In this document: positions 19,989 through 27,695 of the stretch, in pieces
Layout of the letters: each line of letters begins with the position of its first letter
How positions within the stretch are numbered: the first letter of the stretch is position 1
Origin: Pseudomonas putida
GTDB lineage: Bacteria; Pseudomonadota; Gammaproteobacteria; Pseudomonadales; Pseudomonadaceae
Direction: 5' to 3'
Length of the DNA stretch: 64,000 nucleotides
Assembly: GCF_028682635.1 (NCBI RefSeq)
Contig: NZ_JANHLK010000022.1
Location: forward strand, 37,827-101,826
Notes under the pieces: model-generated
Seen by the model: only the letters and a program-made list of their open reading frames with translations
What the model was told of the DNA's origin: nothing
The model's database searches: none
Translations under genes and position numbers: made by a program

Positions 19989-20875
19989 TGAGCGCTCGCT
20001 ACCAGATTTTCCACGATACCCATTATCACTACGACAGCCCGGTGTCCCTGGCCCAGCAGCTGGCGCATCTGTGGCCCAGGCCTTGTGCGTGGCAGCATTG
20101 CTCCGATCAGCAACTGCAGATCAGCCCGGTCCCGACTTCGCGACGCGATGAGCTGGATGTGTTCGGCAACCCGCTGACCCGCCTGGCGTTCGAACGTCCC
20201 CATGATGAACTGCTGGTCAACGCCAGCCTGACGATCGAAGTGCTGCCCCGCCCCGTGGTCGACTTCAATCGGTCTCCAGCGTGGGAAGCCACCCGCAGCG
20301 CGCTGACCTACAGCAGCCAGCCGCTTGCGCCCGAAATGCTCGAAGCCTGCCGTTACCGGTTCGAATCCCCTTATGTGCATCTGAAGCGCAACTTCGTCGA
20401 GTTTTCCGAGAGCTGCTTTCCGGCAGGAAGGCCGCTGTTGCTCGGCGTCCAGGCCTTGATGGAGAAAATCTTCAGCGAGTTTACTTTCGATGCCGAAGCG
20501 ACGCAGGTCGCGACACCTTTGGTGGAAGTGCTGGAACGCCGGCGTGGGGTTTGCCAGGACTTCGCGCACCTGATGCTCGCATGCGTGCGCTCCCGTGGAT
20601 TGGCCGCGCGTTATATCAGCGGCTACCTGCTGACCCAGCCACCACCCGGCCAACCGCGATTGATCGGTGCCGATGCTTCCCATGCCTGGGTGTCGGTGTA
20701 TTGCCCGGTGTCGGGATGGGTGGATTTCGATCCGACCAACAATGTACAACCGGCGCTGGAGCACATCACCCTGGCCTGGGGCCGGGATTTCTCCGATGTG
20801 TCGCCGTTGCGTGGGGTCATCCTGGGGGGCGGCAACCATGATCCGGAAGTCCGCGTCACAGTGATGCCATTGTAG
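19988..20875 (+). CDS. Transglutaminase-like protein (putative cysteine peptidase or transamidase)
   Basis: 295 residues, stand-alone transglutaminase-like fold starting YQIFHDTHYHYDSPVSLAQQ, with a complete triad: Cys189 in GVCQDFAHL, His232 in DASHAWVSVY and Asp248 in DFDPTNN. There is no signal peptide. It is translationally coupled to the ATP-grasp gene. Within the proposed peptide-ligation cluster it would hydrolyse or transfer an amide bond made by its partners, which is inferred from gene association. The stop TAG lies inside a REP core (TGTAGGAGC), so the REP sequence supplies the end of the gene. Confidence 0.88.
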   Translation: MSARYQIFHDTHYHYDSPVSLAQQLAHLWPRPCAWQHCSDQQLQISPVPTSRRDELDVFGNPLTRLAFERPHDELLVNASLTIEVLPRPVVDFNRSPAWEATRSALTYSSQPLAPEMLEACRYRFESPYVHLKRNFVEFSESCFPAGRPLLLGVQALMEKIFSEFTFDAEATQVATPLVEVLERRRGVCQDFAHLMLACVRSRGLAARYISGYLLTQPPPGQPRLIGADASHAWVSVYCPVSGWVDFDPTNNVQPALEHITLAWGRDFSDVSPLRGVILGGGNHDPEVRVTVMPL

Positions 20876-20907
20876 GAGCGGGGGTCAGCAGCAAAGCTGC
20901 CAACCCC
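20871..20907. repeat. Half REP with hairpin after the transglutaminase gene
   Basis: TGTAGGAGCG, the start of a REP unit, overlaps the TAG stop of the preceding gene and runs into an imperfect hairpin: GGGGT...GCAGC-AAA-GCTGC...ACCCC at 20881-20907. There is no T-run, so it is a partial REP or a transcript end rather than a clear terminator. Confidence 0.55.
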
Positions 20908-20953
20908 GGTCACAGATCCGTGGGCCTGATCAGATCATCCGGCCCGGAGGGAC

Positions 20954-21133
20954 TCAGGCGTCAGGCGCCTGATCTTTCGGTGCATCAACATCGTCATCTG
21001 CCGCGACTTCACCGTCAGGGTTCAGTGCCGCTTCGTCAGCCATTGCTTTCTTGCGCTGAAGTTTTTCCTCTTTCTTCTGTTCCTTGGCCAGGTCTCTCTG
21101 ACGTTTGGCGAAGGAGTAATTGGGTTTGGCCAT
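20954..21133 (-). CDS. Small charged protein, 59 residues, unknown function
   Basis: The reading frame begins MAKPNYSFAKRQRDLAKEQK. A very basic helical first half (KKEEKLQRKKA) is followed by an acidic, Ala/Asp-rich second half ending APKDQAPDA. AGAGGA stands six bases before the ATG. Small proteins beginning with this MAKPNYSFAKRQ-type sequence are, from memory, common in gammaproteobacteria, which supports it being real. Charge segregation suggests a nucleic-acid- or ribosome-associated role, but nothing direct shows it. The 69-bp gap to the upstream LOG gene would allow co-transcription. Confidence 0.7.
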   Translation of the reverse strand: MAKPNYSFAKRQRDLAKEQKKEEKLQRKKAMADEAALNPDGEVAADDDVDAPKDQAPDA

Positions 21134-21202
21134 GGGCGATCCTCTGGGGTCGAAGGTGAGGTTTGAGCGGCGCGTATTCTGCCCTGTATCGGTGCCAAGT
21201 CG

Positions 21203-21790
21203 TTAGTCGGGTTTTTGCTCGACCCACTTGGGCGGTACAGTCGGCTGCCAGCGATCGAGGGCGTCGAGCAGCGTCTGCGGCGATTCGCTCACCTGCAGCA
21301 TGTCACGGTGTGCTGCGCGAACGAAGCCTTCGCCGACGATGTGATCGAGAAAACCGGTGAGTTTGCTGTAGAAACCATTCACTTCCAGCAAACCCAGCGG
21401 TTTGCCGTGGTAGCCCAATTGGCCCCAGGTCCAGACTTCGAACAATTCTTCCAGGGTGCCCAGGCCGCCGGGCAGAGCGATGAAGGCATCGCTGAGTTCG
21501 GCCATCCGCGCCTTGCGCGCATGCATGCCGTCGACCACTTCCAGGCGGGTCAGGCCGCTGTGGCCGATTTCCTTGTCCTTGAGGCTCTGCGGGATGATGC
21601 CGATCACTTCGCCGCCGGCCGCCAATGCCGCGTCGGCAACAATGCCCATCAGCCCCACGGCGCCACCGCCGTAGACCAGGGTCAGCTTGCGTTCGGCCAG
21701 TGCCTGGCCGAGGGCCACGGCTGCTTCACGATAAGCCGGGTTGGTGCCAGTGCTGGCGCCGCAGAAAACACAAACGGATGCTAGAGACAT
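21203..21790 (-). CDS. LOG-family nucleotide 5'-monophosphate phosphoribohydrolase
   Basis: 195 residues, full length. The N-terminus VCVFCGASTGTNPAYREAA and the signature PGGLGTLEELFEVWTW near 105-120 define the LOG (Lonely Guy) family, a Rossmann-like fold of TIGR00730 type. Members release the free base from nucleoside monophosphates, including cytokinin ribotides and, in several bacteria, AMP or other purine nucleotides. Many proteins of this group were once misannotated as lysine decarboxylase. The sequence does not settle which substrate is used here; a role in cytokinin production by a plant-associated pseudomonad is possible but unproven. Confidence 0.9.
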   Translation of the reverse strand: MSLASVCVFCGASTGTNPAYREAAVALGQALAERKLTLVYGGGAVGLMGIVADAALAAGGEVIGIIPQSLKDKEIGHSGLTRLEVVDGMHARKARMAELSDAFIALPGGLGTLEELFEVWTWGQLGYHGKPLGLLEVNGFYSKLTGFLDHIVGEGFVRAAHRDMLQVSESPQTLLDALDRWQPTVPPKWVEQKPD

Positions 21791-21850
21791 GCCTTACTCC
21801 AGGGTCGATCAGGGCCACAGAGTAAAGGCAGGCGCGCTGCGCTCCAAGGG

Positions 21851-21940
21851 CTAAACTTCGCGCCTGGGCGTTTCGCAGGTTCCGCTGGCACCGCAGGCAT
21901 AGGCGGCGAGCAAGCTGCACAACAGGCTGTTGATGGACAT
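21851..21940 (-). CDS. Possible 29-residue peptide with a hydrophobic N-terminus
   Basis: A short frame reads MSINSLLCSLLAAYACGASG and then TCETPRREV. It has a hydrophobic leader and three cysteines, and CGGAG stands about eight bases upstream. It could be a tiny secreted or membrane peptide ahead of the LOG gene, or simply leader sequence. Length alone gives little support. Confidence 0.3.
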   Translation of the reverse strand: MSINSLLCSLLAAYACGASGTCETPRREV

Positions 21941-22034
21941 AACAGACGCTCCGAAAAATGAGGACGGTCTGATGATAGGGCCGGGGCAGACGCCTGGCTG
22001 GTAGATTGTCTCGATCGGTCTCATAGCCCGAAAG

Positions 22035-22044
22035 TTGTATACAA
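22035..22044. promoter_or_regulatory. Perfect palindrome TTGTATACAA upstream of azurin
   Basis: A 10-bp perfect palindrome about 90 bases before the azurin start. The form TTGTATACAA resembles operators of FCD-type GntR repressors. No such regulator is encoded nearby, so the assignment rests on shape only. Confidence 0.35.
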
Positions 22045-22134
22045 TTTTTGCTTCAGGTCATAGGAACTTGCGAAGTTTTCAGGCAGTCTTCTGTTCATTC
22101 GCATTTTTCATTCACCCTGCCTTGGAGATTCACC

Positions 22135-22581
22135 ATGTTTGCCAAACTTGTTGCGGTATCCCTGCTGACACTGGCCAGCAGCCAATTGATGGCTGCCGAG
22201 TGCGAGACCACCATTGATTCCACCGATCAAATGTCCTTCAGCACCAAGGCCATGGAAATCGACAAGAGCTGCAAGACCTTTACCGTCAAGCTGACTCACT
22301 CCGGCAACCTGCCGAAGAACGTCATGGGCCATAACTGGGTGTTGAGCAAAGAAGCCGACATGCAGCCGATCGCCACCGACGGCCTGAGCGCGGGCATCGA
22401 CAAGAACTACCTGAAGGAAGGTGACGCGCGCGTTATCGCCCACACCAAGGTCATCGGCGCCAAGGAAACCGATTCTGTGACCTTCGATGTGTCGAAGCTC
22501 GATGCCAATGAAAAATACGGTTTCTTCTGCTCGTTCCCAGGCCACATCTCGATGATGAAAGGTACGGTTACCCTGAAGTAA
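22135..22581 (+). CDS. azu: Azurin, periplasmic blue copper protein
   Basis: 148 residues including a 20-residue signal peptide (MFAKLVAVSLLTLASSQLMA, cut before AECETTIDS). The mature cupredoxin has the expected copper ligands: a His in GHNWVL, and Cys, His and Met in FCSFPGHISMMKG. It carries single electrons in the periplasm, for example between cytochrome c and nitrite reductase or in stress responses. The start is the ATG behind TTGGAG; an upstream in-frame extension is not needed. It is monocistronic with a strong terminator. Nothing in the neighbourhood points to a dedicated partner enzyme. Confidence 0.97.
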   Translation: MFAKLVAVSLLTLASSQLMAAECETTIDSTDQMSFSTKAMEIDKSCKTFTVKLTHSGNLPKNVMGHNWVLSKEADMQPIATDGLSAGIDKNYLKEGDARVIAHTKVIGAKETDSVTFDVSKLDANEKYGFFCSFPGHISMMKGTVTLK

Positions 22582-22590
22582 TCGAAATGC

Positions 22591-22629
22591 GTACAAAAAA
22601 AGCGTCCACCTGGGACGCTTTTTTTGTAC
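22591..22629 (+). terminator. Rho-independent terminator of azurin
   Basis: GTACAAAAAAAGCGTCC-acctg-GGACGCTTTTTTTGTAC is a long near-perfect stem with A and T runs on both sides, 9 bases after the stop, able to work in both directions. Confidence 0.92.
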
Positions 22630-22630
22630 T

Positions 22631-22720
22631 TGTAGGAGCTGCCGAAGGCTGCGATCTTTTGATCTTGCTCTTGAACAAAGTCAAAAGATCGCAGCCTCGT
22701 TTCACTCGACAGCTCCTACA
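22631..22720. repeat. REP pair, TGTAGGAGCTGCCGAAGG type
   Basis: Arms of about 35 bp around a loop rich in A and T. The right arm carries a small variant segment (CGTTTCACTCGA) in place of CGGC. It sits between the convergent azurin and nadE genes. Confidence 0.88.
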
Positions 22721-22732
22721 GGTGTCGGCAGC

Positions 22733-23560
22733 TTACGGCGCAAACGGCATCACCCGCTTGTGATGGGTCTTGTTGTACGTGTCGACGATGATCTTGAACG
22801 CTTCCTCACGCACTGGCTCTCCGTGCAGGAAGGCGTCAATCTCGGCATAAGTCACGCCATGGGAAGCTTCGTCCGGTTTGCCCGGTGACAGGTCTTCGAG
22901 GTCGGCCGTCGGGATTTTCTCCACCAGCGATTCCGGCGCACCGAAGCTGCGGGCGATGGCGCGGACCTGGTTTTTCACCAGGCCGCTCAAAGGTGCCAGG
23001 TCGCAGGCACCGTCACCAAACTTGGTGAAGAAACCCATCACCGCTTCCGCCGCGTGGTCGGTGCCGATCACCAGGCCATGAGCCGCACCCGCGATGGTGT
23101 ACTGGGCGACCATGCGCATGCGCGCCTTGGTGTTGCCGAGCACGAAATCCACCGACACCGCGTGCTTGCCTTCGAACGCCGCGACTTCGTTGGCCAGGGA
23201 TTTGACCGCCGGGCCGATGTTCACCGTGTGGCGCTCGTCCGGTTTGATGAAGTCCACCGAGGCCTGGGCGTCATGTTCATCGAACTGGGTTTCGTACGGC
23301 AGGCGCACGGCGATGAACTTGTAACTGTCGTCACCGCTACGCTCGCGCAATTCACGCATGGCGCGTTGGGCCAGCAGGCCGGCGGTCAGTGAGTCGACAC
23401 CGCCACTGATGCCCAGCACCAGGGTCTTGAGCCCGGAATTGACCAGGCAATCCTGGATGAAGGTAATCCGCCTTGCGACTTCCGCTTCGAGGGCGGCTTC
23501 GTCGGCGAACGGCGGTTGTACCTTGAGCTGTTCAGCAATCTCACGCTGTACGGCTTGCAT
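22733..23560 (-). CDS. nadE: NH3-dependent NAD+ synthetase
   Basis: 275 residues, the short ammonia-dependent form without a glutaminase domain. The ATP pyrophosphatase P-loop SGGVDS occurs in LVLGISGGVDSLTAG near 50. GTDHAAEAVMGFFTKFGDG and DLSPGKPDE form the deamido-NAD-binding region. It amidates nicotinic acid adenine dinucleotide to NAD with ATP and ammonia, the last step of NAD synthesis. It starts four bases after pncB, and its AAGGAG overlaps the end of that gene, so the two are coupled. Confidence 0.96.
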   Translation of the reverse strand: MQAVQREIAEQLKVQPPFADEAALEAEVARRITFIQDCLVNSGLKTLVLGISGGVDSLTAGLLAQRAMRELRERSGDDSYKFIAVRLPYETQFDEHDAQASVDFIKPDERHTVNIGPAVKSLANEVAAFEGKHAVSVDFVLGNTKARMRMVAQYTIAGAAHGLVIGTDHAAEAVMGFFTKFGDGACDLAPLSGLVKNQVRAIARSFGAPESLVEKIPTADLEDLSPGKPDEASHGVTYAEIDAFLHGEPVREEAFKIIVDTYNKTHHKRVMPFAP

Positions 23561-23564
23561 GAAT

Positions 23565-24779
23565 TCACTCCTTGCTAGAGGGGGCAGGAACTTGGAAAAC
23601 GTGTCGCAAATAGGCGACGAAATTCGGGTCTTTGCAGTGAGTCTTGCCGGGCTCGTCGGAGATTTTTGCCACCGGCGCGCCGTTGCAGGCGGTCATTTTA
23701 AGCACGATGCTCATGGGTTCGACACCTGGAATGTCACAGGTCAGGTTGGTGCCGATGCCGAAGCTGACATTGATACGACCCCGCAGCGCGCGGAATATTT
23801 CCAGTGCCCTGGGCAGCGTCAGGCTGTCGGAGAAGGTCAGGGTCTTGCTCATCGGGTCGATGCCGAGCTTGTGATAGTGGGCGATGGCCTTCTCTGCCCA
23901 GAGCACCGGATCACCGGAATCGTGGCGCAAACCGTCGAAGAGCTTGGCGAAAAACAGGTCGAAGTCGCCGAGGAAGGCATCGAGGGTAATGCAGTCGGTC
24001 AGGGCGATCCCCAGCAGGCCGCGGTATTCGCGGACCCAGCAATCGAGGGCGGCAATCTGGCTGTCGATCAGCCGCGGGCCGAGTTGCTGGTGGGCCATGA
24101 TCCATTCGTGGGCCATTGTGCCCAGCGGCTTCATCTCCAGCTCCCGGGACAGGTGCACGTTGCTGGTGCCGACGAAACGCCCGGGGAAGTCGTGCTTGAG
24201 CACGTTCACAACCTCTTCCTGCACCCGGTACGAAAAGCGCCGGCGCGTGCCGAAGTCGGCTACCTGAAACTCGGACAATTCGTCGCCGCTGGCGTTGGCG
24301 GTCAGCCAGTCGAACTTGCGATAGAGCTGCTCGCGGGCCTGCTCCAGGACGATTTCCCGATAGCGATAGCGGTTACGCACTTCGCTGACGATCGCCAATA
24401 TTGGCACTTCGAAGAGGATCACATGCAACCACGGGCCACGCAGGCGGATGAACAGTTCACCGTTTTCGATACCGGTGTGGAGGTAGCGCAGGTTGAAGCG
24501 AAACAGCCCGAGAAAACGCAGGAAGTCCGGCTTGAGGAAGCTGATGTGCTCCAGAAAACCCAATTGGTCGGCGCTCAGGCTCAGCTCGGCCAGCCGTTCG
24601 ATCTGGAAACGGATCTCCGCCAGATAGGGGCGCAAATCCTCGCTGTTACGGCAACGAAACTCCCATTCGACTTCTACGTTCGGGTAGTTGTGCAGCACCG
24701 CCTGCATCATCGTCAGTTTGTAGAAGTCGGTGTCGAGCAGGTTCTGCACGATGCGATCGGCAAACACACTCTCGCTCAT
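23565..24779 (-). CDS. pncB: Nicotinate phosphoribosyltransferase
   Basis: 404 residues from the ATG at 24779. This start is chosen because GGAGAA lies eight bases before it; an upstream ATG at 24797 would place that site inside the gene. Family landmarks are LLDTDFYKLTMMQAVLHNYP at the N-terminus, FGTRRRFSYRVQEEV in the middle with the substrate-binding His/Arg region, and GIGTNLTCDIPG near the C-terminus. It makes nicotinate mononucleotide from nicotinate and PRPP with ATP, feeding salvage into nadE directly downstream. Confidence 0.95.
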   Translation of the reverse strand: MSESVFADRIVQNLLDTDFYKLTMMQAVLHNYPNVEVEWEFRCRNSEDLRPYLAEIRFQIERLAELSLSADQLGFLEHISFLKPDFLRFLGLFRFNLRYLHTGIENGELFIRLRGPWLHVILFEVPILAIVSEVRNRYRYREIVLEQAREQLYRKFDWLTANASGDELSEFQVADFGTRRRFSYRVQEEVVNVLKHDFPGRFVGTSNVHLSRELEMKPLGTMAHEWIMAHQQLGPRLIDSQIAALDCWVREYRGLLGIALTDCITLDAFLGDFDLFFAKLFDGLRHDSGDPVLWAEKAIAHYHKLGIDPMSKTLTFSDSLTLPRALEIFRALRGRINVSFGIGTNLTCDIPGVEPMSIVLKMTACNGAPVAKISDEPGKTHCKDPNFVAYLRHVFQVPAPSSKE

Positions 24780-24866
24780 AACGGGGGTTCTCCACATGGA
24801 ATAAGGCTAGTGGCGCATAACGGTGATAGGGATTGCCAGTAATTTTTTAGTCTGCATCGGATCCCG

Positions 24867-24957
24867 GTGGGAGCGAGCTTGCTCGCGATAGCGGACTGAC
24901 AGTCAATTAAAGTGTTGAGTGTAAGTGACGTCATCGCGAGCAAGCTCGCTCCCACAG
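24867..24957. repeat. REP pair, GTGGGAGCGAGCTTGCTCGCGA type
   Basis: Perfect inverted arms of about 24 bp with a 42-bp centre, between the start of pncB and the end of the LysR gene. Confidence 0.88.
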
Positions 24958-24972
24958 GGATGGCGTGCAACG

Positions 24973-25875
24973 CTAAATTTCCGGGCTATCAACCTGCTCC
25001 AGCATCCACTTCACGAAATCGCGCACCTTGGGCACTTCCGCCGAATGTTCGGGATACGCCAGGTAGTAGGCGTCGGTGCTGGGCATTGCATGCTGCCAGG
25101 GAATGACCAGTTTGCCGTCGGCCAGTTCCTCTTCCACCAGGAACCGTGGCAGCAGCGCTACCCCGCAGCCGACCTGCGCCGCGCGGATGCACATGTAGAA
25201 AGTTTCAAAACGCGGGCCGTGGTAGCTGTGTTCAGTGTGGTAGCCCTGGCTGTCGAACCAGTCGTGCCAGGCCTGGGGGCGGGAGGCGTTTTGCAGCAGG
25301 ACCAGGTCGGTGAGTTGCGTCGGGTCGGTGAACGGCGTGTCGGGCAGGCTGCCTGGCGCACACACGGGCACCAGCTCTTCGCTGAACAGTTTCAGGCATT
25401 CGGTACCGGGGCGTGAACCCTGGCCGAAGTAGAACGCCAGGTCGCTGCGCCCTTGCAGCAGGTCGTCGGCTTCCTGTTCGTTGCACAGGTCCAGGTGGAT
25501 CGACGGATGACGCAGGCGCCAACCCTTGAGGCGAGGCACCAGCCAGCGTGCGCCGAAGGTCGAGGGTGTGGAGACGCGCAGGACTTCGGTTTCACCGCCG
25601 TAGGAACGCAGGTAATGGGTCGACATCTCAACCTGGGTGAGGATTTTTCGTACCTCTACCAAGTACAAATCGCCCGCTGGCGTCATTTGCAGGCGTCGGC
25701 GAACCCGGCGAAACAGCAGGTGCTGCAACAGCTCTTCCAGTTGCGCCACCTGTTTACTGACGGCGCTCTGGGTCAGGTTCAGCTCTTCCGCGGCCCGGGT
25801 GAAGCTCAGGTGGCGGGTCACGGCCTCGAAACACTGCAGCGCAGCGATCGAGGGCAAATAGCGTTTGTTCAGCAT
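24973..25875 (-). CDS. LysR-family regulator divergent from amaB
   Basis: 300 residues. The N-terminal winged helix-turn-helix (LSFTRAAEELNLTQSAVSKQVAQLE, about 24-48, with GcvA-like wording) is followed by the periplasmic-binding-protein-like effector domain starting near 95. It is transcribed away from the pipecolate/aminoadipate genes amaB and amaA. In P. putida a LysR gene occupies the same place, so its most likely job is sensing a lysine-catabolism intermediate and controlling amaBA. The effector cannot be told from sequence. Confidence 0.88.
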   Translation of the reverse strand: MLNKRYLPSIAALQCFEAVTRHLSFTRAAEELNLTQSAVSKQVAQLEELLQHLLFRRVRRRLQMTPAGDLYLVEVRKILTQVEMSTHYLRSYGGETEVLRVSTPSTFGARWLVPRLKGWRLRHPSIHLDLCNEQEADDLLQGRSDLAFYFGQGSRPGTECLKLFSEELVPVCAPGSLPDTPFTDPTQLTDLVLLQNASRPQAWHDWFDSQGYHTEHSYHGPRFETFYMCIRAAQVGCGVALLPRFLVEEELADGKLVIPWQHAMPSTDAYYLAYPEHSAEVPKVRDFVKWMLEQVDSPEI

Positions 25876-25901
25876 GGGCGATCCTTTTTGCTTGTCTCTT
25901 T

Positions 25902-25913
25902 ATTGCCAGCAAT
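25902..25913. promoter_or_regulatory. Possible operator between the LysR gene and amaB
   Basis: ATTGC-CA-GCAAT is a 12-bp perfect palindrome, 27 bases before the LysR start in the 175-bp divergent spacer. It resembles the recognition half of a LysR site but is short, and the amaB promoter itself is not evident. Confidence 0.3.
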
Positions 25914-26050
25914 GCACAGCATGAATAAACGGAATGATATCTCTCTTAATGGTCGTTTGTTGAGTAACCTCGGGAGCGCTAAAACTACAGGTCTGATCAG
26001 TCGTGATTCGGCGGCTGCACACGTTCCGTTTTTTGCTTGAGGAGTGACCC

Positions 26051-27541
26051 ATGGTTGCCGCATTGCTTGATCGTCTTGGTGTAAATCCGGCCCTGTACCA
26101 GAACGGCAAGGTGCCGGTGCATTCACCGATCGATGGCAGCACCCTTGCCACCGTCAACTGGGAAGGTGCCGCTGAAGTCGAGCAGCACATCAGTCGTGCA
26201 GATCATGCATTCGAACTGTGGCGCAAGGTGCCGGCACCGCGTCGCGGCGAGCTGGTGCGTCAACTGGGTGACATCCTGCGCGAGTACAAGGCCGATCTCG
26301 GCGAGCTGGTTTCCTGGGAGGCCGGCAAGATCACCCAGGAAGGCCTGGGTGAAGTTCAGGAAATGATCGACATCTGCGACTTCGCCGTCGGCCTGTCCCG
26401 TCAACTGTACGGCTTGACCATCGCCTCCGAGCGTCCTGGCCACCATATGCGTGAAACCTGGCACCCGCTGGGCGTCGTCGGCGTGATCAGCGCCTTCAAC
26501 TTCCCGGTTGCGGTCTGGGCCTGGAACGCTGCCCTGGCGCTGGTTTGCGGCAACCCGGTGATCTGGAAACCGTCGGAAAAGACTCCGCTGACCGCACTGG
26601 CCTGTCAGGCGCTGTTCGACCGCGTGCTGAAGAACTTCAGCGATGCGCCGGCGGGTCTGAGCCAGGTCATCATTGGCGGCCGCGATGCCGGCGAAGCCCT
26701 GGTCGATGACCCGCGTGTCGCACTGGTCAGCGCCACCGGCAGCACCCGCATGGGCCGTGAAGTGGCGCCGAAAATCGCTGCGCGTTTCGCTCGCAGCATC
26801 CTCGAATTGGGCGGCAACAACGCGATGATCCTCGGCCCAAGCGCCGATCTGGACATGGCCGTTCGCGCGATTCTGTTCAGCGCCGTCGGCACTGCCGGCC
26901 AGCGCTGCACCACGCTGCGTCGCCTGATCGCCCACGAGTCGGTGAAAGAAGAAATCGTCACCCGCCTCAAGGCCGCCTACTCCAAGGTGCGCATCGGCCA
27001 TCCGCTGGAAGGCAACCTGATCGGTCCGCTGATCGACAAGCAAAGCTTCGACAACATGCAGGACGCGCTGGAGCAGGCTCTGAGCGAAGGCGGCCGGGTG
27101 TTCGGTGGCAAGCGTCAGCTGGAAGACAAATTCCCCAATGCCTACTACGTTTCGCCGGCCATCGTCGAAATGCCGGAGCAGAGCGATGTGGTCTGCCATG
27201 AAACCTTCGCACCGATCCTGTATGTGGTCGGCTACAGCGATTTCAACGAAGCCCTTCGCTTGAACAACGCTGTGCCGCAAGGCCTGTCGTCGTGCATCTT
27301 CACCACCGACGTGCGTGAAGCCGAGCAGTTCATGTCGGCGGTGGGCAGCGATTGCGGCATCGCCAACGTCAATATCGGCCCGAGCGGGGCGGAAATCGGT
27401 GGTGCCTTTGGTGGCGAGAAAGAGACCGGTGGTGGTCGTGAGTCCGGTTCGGATGCATGGCGCGGGTACATGCGCCGTCAGACCAATACCGTGAACTATT
27501 CGCTGGAGTTGCCGTTGGCGCAGGGGATTACGTTTGACTAA
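26051..27541 (+). CDS. amaB: Alpha-aminoadipate semialdehyde (piperideine-6-carboxylate) dehydrogenase
   Basis: 496 residues, aldehyde dehydrogenase of the ALDH7 type. NAD binding and catalysis are marked by the ELGGNNAMI glutamate motif and the nucleophile Cys286 in GTAGQRCTTLRRL. The C-terminal stretch GPSGAEIGGAFGGEKETGGG is characteristic of ALDH7. It oxidises the semialdehyde in equilibrium with piperideine-6-carboxylate to 2-aminoadipate in the D-lysine/pipecolate route. A TGAGGAGTGA ribosome site precedes the ATG. Its partner amaA follows, with a REP pair between them, and the LysR gene is divergent. Confidence 0.93.
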   Translation: MVAALLDRLGVNPALYQNGKVPVHSPIDGSTLATVNWEGAAEVEQHISRADHAFELWRKVPAPRRGELVRQLGDILREYKADLGELVSWEAGKITQEGLGEVQEMIDICDFAVGLSRQLYGLTIASERPGHHMRETWHPLGVVGVISAFNFPVAVWAWNAALALVCGNPVIWKPSEKTPLTALACQALFDRVLKNFSDAPAGLSQVIIGGRDAGEALVDDPRVALVSATGSTRMGREVAPKIAARFARSILELGGNNAMILGPSADLDMAVRAILFSAVGTAGQRCTTLRRLIAHESVKEEIVTRLKAAYSKVRIGHPLEGNLIGPLIDKQSFDNMQDALEQALSEGGRVFGGKRQLEDKFPNAYYVSPAIVEMPEQSDVVCHETFAPILYVVGYSDFNEALRLNNAVPQGLSSCIFTTDVREAEQFMSAVGSDCGIANVNIGPSGAEIGGAFGGEKETGGGRESGSDAWRGYMRRQTNTVNYSLELPLAQGITFD

Positions 27542-27565
27542 ATCTCGAGTCAAACAATGATCCCC

Positions 27566-27655
27566 TGTGGGAGCGGGCTTGCTCGCGAATGCAATCTGTC
27601 AGTCGACATTATTAGTGGCTGACATACCGCTTTCGCGAGCAAGCCCGCTCCCACA
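27566..27655. repeat. REP pair between amaB and amaA
   Basis: TGTGGGAGCGGGCTTGCTCG and its complement around an approximately 40-bp centre. It lies inside the probable amaBA operon and could set different mRNA levels for the two genes. Confidence 0.88.
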
Positions 27656-27695
27656 CTGATTTGTGTGTTGGTTAGGTTTCTGTTGGAGTCTGGCA

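Noticed and set aside
21203..21790. Lysine decarboxylase annotation for the LOG gene
   Set aside because: The PGGLGTLEE motif belongs to LOG phosphoribohydrolases; no PLP-dependent decarboxylase fold is present.
22000..22030. Possible ANR box (TTGTC-TCG-ATCGG) upstream of azurin
   Set aside because: The spacing is one base short of TTGAT-N4-ATCAA and only half the positions match, so I did not list it.
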